64,000 nucleotides of DNA, taken from the NCBI GenBank assembly GCA_964421565.1, contig CAYQXJ010000013.1:48947-112946 (forward strand), in the 5' to 3' direction. Below are positions 34,136 through 43,772 of this stretch, in pieces. Source of the DNA: CAYQXJ01 sp964421565. Its GTDB lineage: Bacteria; Planctomycetota; Brocadiia; SM23-32. The position numbers and the translations under genes were made by a program. The notes beneath the pieces were generated by a model. The model ran no database searches, was not told the origin of the DNA, and saw nothing but the letters and a program-made list of their open reading frames with translations. The stretch's first letter is position 1; the number at the start of each line of letters is the position of its first letter.

Positions 34136-36775
34136 ATGACCGACCGATATGACCCGGCCCAGGTCGAGTCTCGGTGGCAGAAATACTGGGAGGAGACGGG
34201 CCTCTTCCGTTGCGATGACCGCAGCGATAGGCCGAACCTCTACTGCCTGACGATGTTTCCCTATACCTCCGGTGCGCTGCATGTGGGGCACGGGCGCAAC
34301 TACGTCCTCGGCGATGTAGTGAACCGGTATCGCCTGATGCAGGGCTACAATGTGCTGCACCCGATGGGTTGGGATGCCTTTGGGCTGCCTGCAGAGAATG
34401 CCGCCCTGCGCTTCAATCAGCATCCGCGCGACTACGTGGCAGAGAACATCCCCGTGATGAAGCGGCAGTTCAATATGCTGGGGATCGGCTACGACTGGTC
34501 GCGGGAGATCAACACCAGTGATCCAAGCTACTACAAGTGGACTCAGTGGGTCTTCCTGCAACTGTTCAAACGGGGGTTGGCCTATCGCAGCGACGCACCG
34601 GTGAACTGGTGCCCGAGTTGTCAGACCGGCCTGGCCAATGAGGAGGTCGTTAACGGCCTGTGCGAACGGTGCGACACGGAGGTGGTCGAGAAGGATTTGC
34701 CCCAGTGGTTCTTCAAGATCACGGAGTACGCCGATGCGTTGCTGGACGACTTGGCGCTGCTGGGGGAATGGCCCGACCGCGTCCGCCGTATGCAGGCCGA
34801 CTGGATCGGGCGCAGCGAGGGGGCGCTGGTCACGTTCCACATCGCCCATACGGGCGAGGAGCTGCCGTGCTTCACCACCCGCCCGGATACGCTCTGGGGC
34901 GTCACGTTCATGGTTTTGGCGCCGGAGCATCCGATTATACCAAACCTGGTGGCAGGCACAGAACAAGAAGATGACGTTCTGGATTTTGTGGCCGATGCGG
35001 TAGAGCAGCCGGAGATTGCGCGGTTCTCAGACGCCCTGGTGAAGGAGGGAGTCTTCACCGGGCGCTACGTGGTAAACCCGGTCAACGGCGAGCAGGTGCA
35101 GCTCTGGGTCGCTAACTACGCGGTCATGGAGTATGGAACCGGCGCCGTGATGGCCGTCCCGGCGCACGATCAGCGCGACTTCGAGTTTGCGCGCAAGTAT
35201 GGCATACCCGTCAGACCGGTCATCCGCCCGGAGGGCATGCAGGAGTTGGTCGGCGAGCAGATGGAGGAAGCGTGGGAGGGGGCCGGCATCATGTTCCAGA
35301 GCGGCCCCTTTGACGGGACGCCGAGCCCCGAGGGTATCCCGCAGGTAGTGGACTACCTGGAAGAGAAGGCAATGGGCGAAGCGGATGTCAACTACCGCCT
35401 GCGAGACTGGCTGGTGAGCCGCCAGCGTTACTGGGGCGCGCCGATACCCGTCGTGCACTGTCCCAAGTGCGGTGTTGTAGCCGTGCCTGAGGAGGATCTG
35501 CCGGTCCGTCTGCCCGAGATTGCTGACTTCCGCCCCCGCGGCAAGAGTCCCCTGGCTTTCGTCGACGAGTTCGTGAACACCACCTGCCCCGAGTGCGGCG
35601 CGGATGCGCAACGCGAAACCGACACCATCGCACAGTGGCTATGCTCGTGCTGGTACTTCCTGCGCTATGTCTCTCCCCACCTGGAGGACGCACCCTACGA
35701 TCGGCAGTTGGTAGACGAATGGCTCCCCGTGGATCTCTACATTGGCGGGGTCGAACACGCCGTGCTGCACCTGCTCTACTCGCGGTTCATCGTCAAGGTT
35801 CTGTACGACGCCGGGCTCGTCGGTTTCCGCGAGCCCTTTGAGGCGCTCTTCACCCTGGGCATGATCTGTAAGGAGAGCTACATCTGCACGCGTTGTGGCA
35901 AGATCGTCAGCGACGACAAGAACGTGCGTGAGCCCTGCAAGTGCGACTTCGACATGGACCTTGAGGAGCGTATCGAGCAAGAGGTCGAAGTGGTTGCCAG
36001 CCTGGAGAAGATGAGCAAGTCGAAGGGCAACGGGGTGCCGCTCGACGGAGGAGTGGAGGAACACGGCGCCGATACCGTGCGGCTCTACACCCTTGCCATC
36101 GGACCGCCGGAGAAGGACGCGGAATGGCAGGACGGCGGCATCATCGGCTACCGGCGATTCCTCAATCGACTGTGGGAACTGGTGAACACGCACAGGGAAC
36201 ACTTCCGACGAGTGCCGCAGCGCGAACTCGTAACCGGCGACCTGGATGCAGAGTGGCGGGAGGTACACCGCCTCACACACGCCACTATCCGCAAGGTGAC
36301 CGAGGACATCGAGGGACGCTGGCACTTCAACACGGCCATCGCGGCCATCATTAGCCTGGTCAACGAGGTGGGCAAGCTCAGACTGCGCGAAGCTTATCAG
36401 GGCGATGAACCGGAGCAGGAGCTCACGCATTTCGGCGTGTTCCGCTTCGCCCTGGAGAACGTGGTGAAGATGCTTGCGCCCTTCGTGCCGCATTTCGCGG
36501 AGGAGCTCTGGGGTCGTATGGGCCACCGGCCGAGCATCTTCAAACAAGGCTGGCCTGGGTTCGATGCCGAAGCGGCGCGGGCGGAGGAAGTGGAGATGCC
36601 CGTGCAGATCAACGGTAAGGTGCGTGACCGGCTGGTAGTGGAGCGGGACACGGACGAGGAAGCCCTGCGCGAGCTTGCTGTTGCACTGCCCAGCGTGCAG
36701 AAGTATCTGGAAGATGCCGAGATACGTAAGATCGTGATCGTGCCCAATCGGATCGTCAACATCGTGATTGGCTAA
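34136..36775 (+). CDS. leuS: Leucyl-tRNA synthetase
   Basis: 879 aa from the ATG at 34136, after the promoter; a longer frame starts inside the promoter. Class I signatures: TSGALHVGHGRNY (HIGH) near residue 48 and LEKMSKSKGNGV (KMSKS at 625-629). The CP1 editing domain is present (FTTRPDTLWGVTFMVLAPEH). Zinc-type clusters CPSCQTGLANEE with CERC and CPKCGVV with CPEC lie in the expected places. Just before KMSKS the leucine-specific insertion carries an extra cysteine set, C584-x2-C587 and C601-x-C603, apparently a zinc ribbon. galK follows 56 bp downstream. Confidence 0.96.
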   Translation: MTDRYDPAQVESRWQKYWEETGLFRCDDRSDRPNLYCLTMFPYTSGALHVGHGRNYVLGDVVNRYRLMQGYNVLHPMGWDAFGLPAENAALRFNQHPRDYVAENIPVMKRQFNMLGIGYDWSREINTSDPSYYKWTQWVFLQLFKRGLAYRSDAPVNWCPSCQTGLANEEVVNGLCERCDTEVVEKDLPQWFFKITEYADALLDDLALLGEWPDRVRRMQADWIGRSEGALVTFHIAHTGEELPCFTTRPDTLWGVTFMVLAPEHPIIPNLVAGTEQEDDVLDFVADAVEQPEIARFSDALVKEGVFTGRYVVNPVNGEQVQLWVANYAVMEYGTGAVMAVPAHDQRDFEFARKYGIPVRPVIRPEGMQELVGEQMEEAWEGAGIMFQSGPFDGTPSPEGIPQVVDYLEEKAMGEADVNYRLRDWLVSRQRYWGAPIPVVHCPKCGVVAVPEEDLPVRLPEIADFRPRGKSPLAFVDEFVNTTCPECGADAQRETDTIAQWLCSCWYFLRYVSPHLEDAPYDRQLVDEWLPVDLYIGGVEHAVLHLLYSRFIVKVLYDAGLVGFREPFEALFTLGMICKESYICTRCGKIVSDDKNVREPCKCDFDMDLEERIEQEVEVVASLEKMSKSKGNGVPLDGGVEEHGADTVRLYTLAIGPPEKDAEWQDGGIIGYRRFLNRLWELVNTHREHFRRVPQRELVTGDLDAEWREVHRLTHATIRKVTEDIEGRWHFNTAIAAIISLVNEVGKLRLREAYQGDEPEQELTHFGVFRFALENVVKMLAPFVPHFAEELWGRMGHRPSIFKQGWPGFDAEAARAEEVEMPVQINGKVRDRLVVERDTDEEALRELAVALPSVQKYLEDAEIRKIVIVPNRIVNIVIG

Positions 36776-36831
36776 CTGGCTGCCATGTAATGGTGCGCTG
36801 GATTTGAGGTTACTGACCAGAGGGCGCAATC

Positions 36832-38004
36832 GTGGACCGCAGGAAACTCACTGAGTATCTCCAGAAGTTCCCCCAGAACTTTGGGCCCGGCCCCGTCTTC
36901 TGCTCGCGAGCTCCCGGGCGTGTTAACCTCATCGGTGAGCACACCGACTACAACGGCGGCTTCGTTATGCCGATGGCCGTGGACAGGCATGTGGCCGTCC
37001 TTTTCCGTCCTGTGGAGTCCGGGCCGGTACGGCTTTGGGCCGAGAATTATGGTGAGTGGGACGAGTTCGGCCTGGACGACATAAGCCACAACGATGAGCA
37101 GAGCTGGGCGAACTACGTCCGCGGCGTTGCGCTTGCGCTGCAGGAAGCCGGTCACAGCCCCGGGCCGTTCGATGGAGTCGTGTTCGGAGACCTTCCGGTT
37201 GGCGCCGGCCTGAGTTCCTCGGCCGCCATTGAGGTGGCGGTCGCCGGGGCCCTGTGCCACAGTGGCGCATGCGAGGTGATGCCCAAGGAACTGGCGCTCA
37301 TCTGCCAGGCCGCCGAGAACCGCTTCGTCGGCGTCAACTGCGGCATCATGGACCAGTATGTCAGTATACACGCTCAGAGCGACCACGCGTTGCTGCTTGA
37401 CTGCCGCTCCCTCGAGCACGAACTGCTGCCTTTGAATACCAGTGTGGTCAAAATCGTGGTCTGCAACACGATGGTCCATCATGAGTTGGGTAGCTCTGCG
37501 TATAACCAGCGCCGCGCACGCTGCGAAGAGGCCGCGCGCATACTGAACGACCGCGTGCCAGCGGAGATCAAGCAGCTCCGCGACGTTAGCCCCGAGATGT
37601 TGGAGCAGAATCGATCCGCACTCGACGAGCTAACATACCGACGCGCGCGACACGTGGTGACAGAAGATGCGCGGGCCCTGTGCGGTGCCCAAGCTCTGCG
37701 GCAGGGGGACTACCTGCGCTTCGGACGTCTCATGTTTCAGTCACACGCGAGCCTGCGCGATGATTACGAAGTCAGTTGCGTCGAGCTGGACGTGATGGTC
37801 GAGGCTGCACGGCGACAAGAGGGCGTGTTTGGGGCGCGGATGGTGGGCGCAGGCTTCGGCGGTTGCACAGTGAACCTGGTTGCGAGCGAGGCAGCCGACA
37901 CCTTCGCCAAAGCCATGGAGCGAGCCTATGAGCAAGAGACGGGTATAGAGCCGGAAGTGTACCAGTTCGTCGCAGTCGACGGCGCGGCCGTAGAGAGGTG
38001 TTAG
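36832..38004 (+). CDS. galK: Galactokinase
   Basis: 390 aa from the GTG at 36832. GHMP kinase: galactokinase signature GRVNLIGEHTDYNGGFV (residues about 31-47), ATP-binding LPVGAGLSSSAAIEVAV (about 123), GVNCGIMDQYVS and C-terminal GARMVGAGFGGCTVNLV. It phosphorylates alpha-D-galactose at C1 (Leloir pathway), consistent with the GH repertoire nearby. galT and galE are not adjacent. It probably shares the leuS transcript. Its stop overlaps that of the convergent glycosyltransferase by four bases. Confidence 0.94.
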   Translation: MDRRKLTEYLQKFPQNFGPGPVFCSRAPGRVNLIGEHTDYNGGFVMPMAVDRHVAVLFRPVESGPVRLWAENYGEWDEFGLDDISHNDEQSWANYVRGVALALQEAGHSPGPFDGVVFGDLPVGAGLSSSAAIEVAVAGALCHSGACEVMPKELALICQAAENRFVGVNCGIMDQYVSIHAQSDHALLLDCRSLEHELLPLNTSVVKIVVCNTMVHHELGSSAYNQRRARCEEAARILNDRVPAEIKQLRDVSPEMLEQNRSALDELTYRRARHVVTEDARALCGAQALRQGDYLRFGRLMFQSHASLRDDYEVSCVELDVMVEAARRQEGVFGARMVGAGFGGCTVNLVASEAADTFAKAMERAYEQETGIEPEVYQFVAVDGAAVERC

Positions 38005-39152
38005 CCGCACGCGACGGAGCAGATGGCATCCAGCATCTGCTCGTACTGGCGTTCCAGCGTGTGCTTAAGGGCCAGTCGCCGGGCGGCGCCTGACGCCAGC
38101 GCGAGGAATTCTGGGTCAGCGAACCGTTGCATGTATCCGGCCACCGCCTGAGCATCAGCCGCGTCGCGAACGTAGAACCCGTCTTCACCTGGAGTAAGAA
38201 GCTCGTACGCGCCGTTGTACGAACTGGTCACGACGGGCAGGCCGCACGCAAGGGCTTCCAACGTGACGTTGGCGCAGGGGTCGAAGAAGCTGGGCAGCAC
38301 CAGGAGGTCGGAAGCGCCGTAGTAAGGGTTCGGCTCGGCGGGGCCGGTGAATCGCAGCTGACCCCTCACGCCGTGGCGAGCGGCGAAGCGCGCCGCATAG
38401 CGCTGCCTCCCCTGCCCCACGATGATTGCGAAGGGTGGCTCCGCCCCGGCCGCTGCAATTATGCCTAACGCGCGGACCAGTGTGTACAGGCCCTTTCGCT
38501 CCCATCCCGTGCCCACAAAAACGACAACCAGCGCATCAGCCGGTATGCCCAGCCGCTCTCTGGTCGGGCCGCGGTGCTTGAGCCGCAGTCCGGGATGGAA
38601 CAGTTCTGGGTCCGCCCCGTTGTACACCACGCGAATACGGCCGGCAAGGTGGGGATAGTGGGCGCACAGGTTGCGCCGAACCATTCCCGAGTTGGCGATG
38701 ACCAGGCGGGGCCCGGGCGGGGCATAGAGCACATCGTCGATGTGCACCCGCAGCCGGTCGCGCACGCTCAAGGCGTGCTGCAGACGGTATACGGCGCGAG
38801 CGAACCCGGTAGGCGGGCTTTTCGCCCTTTGCTTCAGGTACTCTCGCTGGACGCCACCGCCAGGGCGCACAACGTGGGCTCCCCAGCACTTCTGGTCGCT
38901 GAACGTTACGTCGGCGGTGTCGTCAGCAAGCGCTGCCCGAGAGACCCGAGCCAGCGCCCAGTCCTGGAGCACACGGGGAACGGGCGGCATCCACAGTCGT
39001 TGGATCTCGGCCTCCCTCGGCTCCGCTGTGACCTCGGCCGCGATGATCTTCACCTGGTGGCCTCCATCGACCAGATAACGGACGAAGTTCGCCAGGAACT
39101 TCTCGGCGCCGCCGCTCGGTCCGTACCGTTTGCAGCAGATGGTGACTTTCAT
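38001..39152 (-). CDS. Glycosyltransferase family 4 protein
   Basis: 383 aa from the ATG at 39152, which leads into MKVTICCKRYGPSGGAEKFL, the GT4 N-terminal loop; a longer frame overlaps the divergent lipoprotein gene and is not believed. GT-B fold: acceptor half about 1-170, donor half with VVFVGTGWERKGLYTLVRAL and the nucleotide-sugar motif LPSFFDPCANVTLEALACGL (the EX7E region). It transfers a sugar to a lipid or polysaccharide precursor, as in WaaG-like enzymes of LPS core or cell-surface glycans. Confidence 0.9.
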   Translation of the reverse strand: MKVTICCKRYGPSGGAEKFLANFVRYLVDGGHQVKIIAAEVTAEPREAEIQRLWMPPVPRVLQDWALARVSRAALADDTADVTFSDQKCWGAHVVRPGGGVQREYLKQRAKSPPTGFARAVYRLQHALSVRDRLRVHIDDVLYAPPGPRLVIANSGMVRRNLCAHYPHLAGRIRVVYNGADPELFHPGLRLKHRGPTRERLGIPADALVVVFVGTGWERKGLYTLVRALGIIAAAGAEPPFAIIVGQGRQRYAARFAARHGVRGQLRFTGPAEPNPYYGASDLLVLPSFFDPCANVTLEALACGLPVVTSSYNGAYELLTPGEDGFYVRDAADAQAVAGYMQRFADPEFLALASGAARRLALKHTLERQYEQMLDAICSVACG

Positions 39153-39224
39153 CTCGCCTCGGCTGAAGGGTGAGAAGTGCCGCAGTATGCCGCCTGGGGG
39201 ACGGCGGCGCAAGCGTGCATTGTG

Positions 39225-39254
39225 TTGCACTATGGGGGGGCCAGCAGGTATAGT
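39225..39254 (+). promoter_or_regulatory. Putative sigma-70 promoter of the cupin lipoprotein gene
   Basis: TTGCAC (39225-39230), 18-bp spacer, TATAGT (39249-39254). The start codon GTG is 43 bp downstream. A TTGACT at 39256 could be an alternative -35 but lacks a good -10. Confidence 0.45.
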
Positions 39255-39296
39255 CTTGACTTGCCTCACTTGAGCCCAAGTAGCGAGGAATGCACC

Positions 39297-39758
39297 GTGC
39301 GACGATACGTCAGTAGTATCGCGAGCTTGCTGGCGCTGGCATTTGCCATGTCCTGGACGGCGGGCTGCCTGACGGAAAGGCAGCGGGCCTTGCTGGAGCG
39401 CCGGCCGAGCAACCGAGTTTCCCGCCCTGAAGACATAAACCTGCCGCCTGGGGAAGCTTACAGCTTTATGCAGATCGACCGCGGTGGCTCGCAGGACCTG
39501 GTATCCTTGACACTGGCTCCGGGCGCGCGGCTGGAGAAGCGCTACCACCGCGACCACGACCTGACCATGTTCATCGCCGCCGGCAGCGCTATCGTGATGG
39601 TGGAGGAGACGCGCTACTTCGTGGAAGCGGGCGCGGCGATCATACTGCCGCGTTACACGGCGTATGCCGTCATCCCGCATAAAGCTGAGAGCCCGGTCAA
39701 GGCGGTGCTCGTCTTCTCGCCTCCTTACGACCCTGACGACGTCCACCTGACCGACTGA
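39297..39758 (+). CDS. Cupin-fold lipoprotein
   Basis: 153 aa. GTG at 39297 with GAGGA seven bases upstream. N-terminal signal with a lipobox-like cleavage site (LALAFAMSWTAGC, Cys about residue 22). A single cupin barrel follows: LVSLTLAPGARLEKRYHRDH then DLTMFIAAGSAIVMVEE and VEAGAAIILPRYTAYAVI. Histidines in KRYHRDHD could bind metal. Anchored to the outer or inner membrane facing the periplasm. Function unknown; cupins of this kind often sense or bind small ligands. Confidence 0.72.
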   Translation: MRRYVSSIASLLALAFAMSWTAGCLTERQRALLERRPSNRVSRPEDINLPPGEAYSFMQIDRGGSQDLVSLTLAPGARLEKRYHRDHDLTMFIAAGSAIVMVEETRYFVEAGAAIILPRYTAYAVIPHKAESPVKAVLVFSPPYDPDDVHLTD

Positions 39759-39764
39759 GCGTCG

Positions 39765-42350
39765 CTACGCCTCCAGGTGCACAGACAGGGAACTGCCATC
39801 GGCTACGACCACGGGGGACGCGAACCGCAGCTCGGTCCACTCGCCCTCAGTGTAGGCGGAGCACTGCACCACCTCTCCGTCGAGCTTTGTGTCGGCCACC
39901 TCTTCACCTTCCGGCAAGTCCAATTCGAGTTGGAGCGTACGCACCTGCTGCTCCCCGTGAAGCACGTCAAGGCCCATGTCGGCGTATCCTTCGTCCAGCT
40001 TTTGCCGGAAGATGCCCCAGGCTGTTCCGCTTGACCAGAAGCAGCGGAAGTTTTCCCGTCGGACCTGAGGATCGAATCGCATCAGGCCTCTGCTGGCATC
40101 GCAGAAGTAGCCGCTCAAGGCCAGTATCAGCCCCCAGCTCGACATGGCACGGGCGTAGTGACTGCCGCACTCGAACTCGTCCCAGGGATTCCGGCGCACG
40201 CCGTCATGTCGGTCGCGGGCGCCCCGGACAATGGCGAGCCCTTCCTCGACCATGCCTTCCATAATCAGATGGCTTGCAACCTGGTACTCTATGCCCGTCC
40301 ACACTTCGTCGCAGTAGCGCGTCGGGATCAGTGGGCGGTTGCCGAAAGGCCAGGAGGCCATCAGCAAACCGGCTTCGTCGGCAAGCGCGTATATGCGCTG
40401 CACGTTGGCATGCCCGGCCAGGCTGGCGCGCCAGTTGTAATCGAAGACGCTACGCAGGGCAGAGTGCACGTTCTCGGGTTCGAAGAGGTAGCCCAGGTCG
40501 CAGATTGCTGCCAGCCACTGGCCCAGCATCTGGTCGGAGAGGCAACCTTCGCCGAACTGCTGGGTTCTCACCTTTTCTGGATCGTACTCCTGCACGTAGT
40601 ACTCGCCGTTGAACAGGATGTCGTCGGTTTTGCGCGAGCCCTTCTCGAATAGATCGCGGTATTCCTCAGCCAGGTCCTCTTCCCCCAGGTGGCGCGCCAT
40701 CTCTTCGGCGGCGCGTAGAGCACCCATGTAGAAGCCGCCAATCAGAGGGTTGGGCCCCACGAGTTCGATGTCATACGTGTTGTGCTGGACGCCTTCGCAG
40801 AGCCCGTCGCGGTCCGCATCCCATTGCTCCCAGGCATAGGCCAGTGCCTTCTTGACGCGCGGCCAGAGCCCGCGCAGCCAGTCGTCATCGCCACAGAGCT
40901 GCCAGTCGCGATACGTCTTGATGATACCGCCGAGCTGGCCATCAGCCGCAGCGTGAAACTCCCAGTCGGAGTTGCCCAAGGGTAGCTCGATGCGGAAGCA
41001 CATGCGCCCGTCGGATTTCCGCAGGTTGTGCATGTAGTCCGCGGCGCGCATCGAGCGTTCCAGCGAAGGGAACAGGAACGCCAGCGCTTGCTGGTAGTTC
41101 CACACATGAGTGCATGAGCCGTGACAGCAGCCGCCGGACGCGGAGCAACCCTCGAAACCGTAGAAGGTGCCATCCGCCAGCCGTAAGCACGAGCACGTCT
41201 TGAGGGTTGACGTATTGGCGCTCGCCGCGTCAATTGCTACGGCGGGCAGCGACGAGCCGAACAGGGCGTCGTGATACGCCAGACTCTTGCCGCGCAACCG
41301 CTCAAGGTCCGCCGCCGAGTAGGCCGCGACCTCCCACGCGCTCTTGAAGCGCGTAGCATAGTGGTTCTTCCACTGATCTTCGTTGCGACCATCCGGGCGG
41401 CCGAAATAGCGCAGGAAGTTCGGGAAGTACCATGCGAGCAGGAAGGTCACATTCTGCTGCTGGTCTGGCTGCAGGTGAAGCTGCACGCCCAGGGCGCCCA
41501 CGGCGGTCCGCCCGTCTTCGGTCGGATCTTGCAGGTCGACATTTTCGAATCCGCCCCGGTTCGCCACTGCATCCCAGAACGCGTGCCCGATCGTGAAGGC
41601 GTCCTGATGCTCGGTCAGCGAGCCGGTGTAGGTGACCTCCTCGCAGGGGGTGGCCACAACCATATTACCGAACTGAGGGGAATCGGCGGGGTGCTTCACC
41701 GAGTCAAGGAACAATCCCTTCAGGCCGTCGGCGCTGCGAAAGACGTTGCGATTGCCGCCGAGCGCGGGGCGGTTCGCATCCGCCCCTCTGCCCAGACCGA
41801 CCACGTTCTGAATGGAGAACACCAGAAGGGCGTCAACGGGCTTCCGCGACGTGTTGCGCAGCCGGTAGGTGAGCACGGCGAGTGGGAGGCCCGAATCGTC
41901 GGGCTCCAGCGGCATAAACGGGTTAAACGCCTCCATGGATAGCTTGACAGGCATGGCGCTGTCCGCAAACTCGATCCATGCGAACGGGTATTCGCCGCGG
42001 AACCGGGCGGAGTCCAGGTGGGGCAACCCCTCACCATTGACGTGGTTGTAGCCGTGCGTGCTGGAGAAGGGGGGCACGGAGGCGGTTTCGGCGACCTTCA
42101 CGACTGGCTCCTCGCCATCGGCTTGTGCCCGCAGCGTCACGAACGTATGAGCCGGCCGGTAGCCCATGTTTGGGCGGTTGAAGATCTCCCAGTCGCGCAG
42201 TTGTCCACGCCCGCCCAGCGAGATGCAGCCTGCGCCTATGCCTCCTATGGGGAAGGCAATCTCGCGCAGAGCAGTTCCGCTGAACCGCCGCTGCTCACGG
42301 ACGGCCATGAGTTCATCGGTGCCGTATGGAATCATCTGTCGCTCGGCCAT
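39765..42350 (-). CDS. Glycoside hydrolase family 116 (GBA2-type beta-glucosidase/xylosidase)
   Basis: 861 aa from the ATG at 42350 (GGAGAGA upstream). N-terminal beta-sandwich (REIAFPIGGIGAGCISLGG, then DWEIFNRPN, both diagnostic) and C-terminal (alpha/alpha)6 barrel. From memory of human GBA2 (E527/D677), the likely catalytic pair is Glu400 in YGFEGC and Asp527 in NTYDIE. Other barrel motifs are SCTHVWNYQQALAFLFPSLE and CDEVWTGIEYQVASHLI. No signal peptide. It would cleave beta-glucosides, beta-xylosides or N-acetyl forms inside the cell, fitting a polysaccharide-utilising lifestyle. Confidence 0.9.
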   Translation of the reverse strand: MAERQMIPYGTDELMAVREQRRFSGTALREIAFPIGGIGAGCISLGGRGQLRDWEIFNRPNMGYRPAHTFVTLRAQADGEEPVVKVAETASVPPFSSTHGYNHVNGEGLPHLDSARFRGEYPFAWIEFADSAMPVKLSMEAFNPFMPLEPDDSGLPLAVLTYRLRNTSRKPVDALLVFSIQNVVGLGRGADANRPALGGNRNVFRSADGLKGLFLDSVKHPADSPQFGNMVVATPCEEVTYTGSLTEHQDAFTIGHAFWDAVANRGGFENVDLQDPTEDGRTAVGALGVQLHLQPDQQQNVTFLLAWYFPNFLRYFGRPDGRNEDQWKNHYATRFKSAWEVAAYSAADLERLRGKSLAYHDALFGSSLPAVAIDAASANTSTLKTCSCLRLADGTFYGFEGCSASGGCCHGSCTHVWNYQQALAFLFPSLERSMRAADYMHNLRKSDGRMCFRIELPLGNSDWEFHAAADGQLGGIIKTYRDWQLCGDDDWLRGLWPRVKKALAYAWEQWDADRDGLCEGVQHNTYDIELVGPNPLIGGFYMGALRAAEEMARHLGEEDLAEEYRDLFEKGSRKTDDILFNGEYYVQEYDPEKVRTQQFGEGCLSDQMLGQWLAAICDLGYLFEPENVHSALRSVFDYNWRASLAGHANVQRIYALADEAGLLMASWPFGNRPLIPTRYCDEVWTGIEYQVASHLIMEGMVEEGLAIVRGARDRHDGVRRNPWDEFECGSHYARAMSSWGLILALSGYFCDASRGLMRFDPQVRRENFRCFWSSGTAWGIFRQKLDEGYADMGLDVLHGEQQVRTLQLELDLPEGEEVADTKLDGEVVQCSAYTEGEWTELRFASPVVVADGSSLSVHLEA

Positions 42351-42472
42351 CTTGTCTCTCCGCAGGATAACGCCGACTGTAAGGAAGCCACGCGCTCGAC
42401 CTTGCCTGAGCGCACAGGCGGCCACAGTCTACTGAACTCACGGCTCGAGTCAAGAGCGTCGGCAGCGAGACG

Positions 42473-42501
42473 TTGACGAGGAAGGATAGTGCATCTATAC
42501 T
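42473..42501 (+). promoter_or_regulatory. Sigma-70 promoter of the yggT-family gene
   Basis: TTGACG (42473-42478), 17-bp spacer, TATACT (42496-42501): one mismatch in each hexamer. The ATG at 42535 gives a leader of about 27 bases containing GGGAGGG. Confidence 0.7.
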
Positions 42502-42534
42502 TGTGGGGTTGCATTGAAACTGCGGGAGGGATTG

Positions 42535-42774
42535 ATGGGTCTTCTTGTCTCGGCGATCCAGGTCTACAGCCTGATCGTACTGGTCCGGGCCATCTTCTCG
42601 TGGCTGCCTGTCAGGCACCGACAGAATGAGTTCTACGCATTCCTCTACCGCATCACTGAGCCGGTGCTTCGGCCCGTGCGGCAGGTGCTGCCCTCCATCG
42701 GTGGTATTGACCTCTCGCCCCTAGTCGTCCTGTTCTTGCTGAGCCTGCTTGCCCGTTTGCTGGTGCGCATGTAG
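42535..42774 (+). CDS. YggT family membrane protein
   Basis: 79 aa from the ATG at 42535 (GGGAGGG upstream), one YggT repeat. Two membrane helices flank the conserved segment YRITEPVLRPVRQVLPSIGG and IDLSPLVVLFLL, which is diagnostic. YggT proteins are linked to ion or osmotic homeostasis and, in some bacteria, to cell division; the role is not settled. It is convergent with moxR, with five bases between. Confidence 0.9.
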   Translation: MGLLVSAIQVYSLIVLVRAIFSWLPVRHRQNEFYAFLYRITEPVLRPVRQVLPSIGGIDLSPLVVLFLLSLLARLLVRM

Positions 42775-42779
42775 CAGTC

Positions 42780-43772
42780 TTATCTGACGGGGACCTCGGC
42801 GAGTAGCCTGGCTATCAGAGCATCCGTTCGCACGCCTTCAGCCTCCGCCTCAAAGGTCAGTACCAGCCGGTGCCGCAGCACGTCTGCAGCCACAGCCTGC
42901 ACGTCGTCGGGTGCCACGTAGCCGCGCTCCTTCAGCAAGGCCCGCGCCCGTGCGGCCATCAGCATGTGGACAGCAGCCCTGGGTGAGGCGCCCCACGCAA
43001 CGTAGCGGGCCCAGTCCGTCTCGCTGTTCGGATTGCGGGTGGCGCGCACTATGTCCAGCACGTAGTCCTTGATCCGCGGAGCGGCGTGCACCTGCTCGGC
43101 CGCCGCGCGAATACGGAGCACGTCTGTCGGCTGAAGTACGGCATCGACGACATCCGGTGTTTCGGCGGTCGCCATTCTGTCAAGTATCTGCAGCTCCTCA
43201 GCGCGCTGGGGATAGGGCACTCGCAGTTTGAGCAAGAACCTGTCCATCTGTGCCTCCGCCAAGGGATAGGTGCCTTCTTGCTCGATCGGGTTCTGCGTGG
43301 CGATGACCATGAAGGGCTCGGGCAGCGGGAAGGTCTCGCCGGCGATAGTGACCTGGCGCTCCTGCATCGCCTCCAGCAGGGCGCTCTGCACCTTAGCGGG
43401 GGCCCGGTTCACCTCATCCGCCAGAATGATATTGGCGAAGATCGGCCCCCGGTGAACGCTGAACTGCTCGGTGCGCGGGCTGTAGACCTCTGCACCCAGA
43501 AGGTCAGCCGGAAGCAGGTCAGGTGTGAACTGTATGCGCCGGAAGGTGGCGTCCATGGTGCGCGCGAGAGTTGTGGCGCAGAGCGTTTTTGCGAGCCCGG
43601 GCACGCCCTCCAGCAGCAAATGGCCGCCGCAGAGAAGGCCGGTCAGAATGCGATCGATCAGGTCGTCCTGCCCGACGACAACGCGATGGACCTGCTCGCG
43701 CACGGCAGCCAGCATGCGGCATATTGCGTCGCATTCGCTGGCCTGCTGTTCCGCTGAAGTCTGCCGGGCCAT
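42780..43772 (-). CDS. MoxR family AAA+ ATPase
   Basis: 330 aa from the ATG at 43772 (a GTG one codon earlier is also possible). Walker A LLLEGVPGLAKTLCATTLAR, Walker B NIILADEVNRAPAKVQSALL, sensor 1 VIATQNPIEQEGTYPLAEAQ, all diagnostic for MoxR. Such chaperone-like ATPases act with vWA or DUF58 proteins. The stop of the upstream 56-aa ORF overlaps its start as TGATG. The DUF58 gene of this window is 33 kb away (9926-10825). Confidence 0.93.
   Translation of the reverse strand: MARQTSAEQQASECDAICRMLAAVREQVHRVVVGQDDLIDRILTGLLCGGHLLLEGVPGLAKTLCATTLARTMDATFRRIQFTPDLLPADLLGAEVYSPRTEQFSVHRGPIFANIILADEVNRAPAKVQSALLEAMQERQVTIAGETFPLPEPFMVIATQNPIEQEGTYPLAEAQMDRFLLKLRVPYPQRAEELQILDRMATAETPDVVDAVLQPTDVLRIRAAAEQVHAAPRIKDYVLDIVRATRNPNSETDWARYVAWGASPRAAVHMLMAARARALLKERGYVAPDDVQAVAADVLRHRLVLTFEAEAEGVRTDALIARLLAEVPVR

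Noticed and set aside
38001..39746. Long (581-codon) version of the glycosyltransferase gene
   Set aside because: The first 198 codons lie antisense to the cupin lipoprotein gene and lack GT4 features; the ATG at 39152 starts the conserved fold.
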